Source: Flavobacterium sp. 5
Lineage (GTDB): Bacteria; Bacteroidota; Bacteroidia; Flavobacteriales; Flavobacteriaceae
Length of the DNA stretch: 64,000 bases
Direction: 5' to 3'
Assembly (NCBI RefSeq): GCF_002813295.1
Contig: NZ_PHUE01000001.1
Location: forward strand, 2,666,001 to 2,730,000
A model generated the notes under the pieces. It made no database searches. It saw nothing but the letters and a program-made list of their open reading frames with translations, and was not told the origin of the DNA. Within the stretch, counting starts at the first letter, position 1. Every line of letters begins with the position of its first letter. Shown here in pieces: positions 63,981 to 64,000 of this stretch. Both the position numbers and the translations under genes were made by a program.

Positions 63981-64000
63981 AAGCAAATGTATTCATTTTT

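Overview
The window is AT-rich chromosomal DNA from a member of the Bacteroidota, most likely the genus Flavobacterium. Supporting signs are Bacteroidota promoters (-7 box TAnnTTTG), poor Shine-Dalgarno signals, type IX secretion (T9SS) features (PorT, a type A and a type B sorting domain, a PorP/SprF partner), a lipoprotein form of TamA (TamL), a mevalonate-pathway HMG-CoA reductase next to a GYDIA-family GHMP kinase, and a purH-mreBCD-mrdA-rodA cell-shape cluster. No rRNA, tRNA, CRISPR array, transposase or prophage was seen.

Layout. 0-3 kb: a small unknown gene, the GHMP kinase and HMG-CoA reductase. 3-9.4 kb: a peptide-use cluster (secreted dipeptidyl peptidase, two POT transporters, a periplasmic thioredoxin). 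9.4-13.3 kb: ComEC-like protein, then a repeat-rich gap with a 21-bp minisatellite and palindromic elements around one unknown gene. 13.3-20.4 kb: lpxB, a small membrane protein, surE, and two tandem, recently duplicated C-terminal processing proteases. 20.5-28.5 kb: a lipoprotein nuclease facing the rodA/mrdA/mreDCB/purH cluster. 28.7-44.1 kb: mostly housekeeping genes (ABC permease, JmjC-like cupin, accD, fba, tamL, TrmH-type methyltransferase, porT, ubiE/menG, folA, a lone glycogen-binding module, thyA, bifunctional nuclease, etfBA), plus a lipoprotein gene broken by homopolymer frameshifts.

44.3-64 kb is the accessory part. It holds a secreted leucine-rich-repeat protein, a run of unrecognised genes (beta-rich protein, membrane/TPR protein, four-helix membrane protein, LRR exported protein, lipoprotein), an unrecognised two-gene unit, and a 2057-residue SprB-like surface protein followed by its SprF-like partner. 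A convergent histidine kinase/NarL-type response regulator pair closes the window.

The most interesting observation is regulatory. Four transcription units in 44-61 kb (LRR protein, unknown cluster, unknown two-gene unit, surface adhesin plus SprF) each start with the same 16-bp inverted repeat, consensus TCAyyATwwATAGTGA. Each copy is exactly 22 bp upstream of a -7 box (TAnnTTTG, one copy degenerate) and lies where the -33 element would be. The 7-2-7 architecture is that of NarL-family sites, and a NarL-family regulator is encoded at the end of the same region. This suggests an undescribed, activator-dependent local regulon controlling surface and unknown proteins. The link to that particular regulator is inference.
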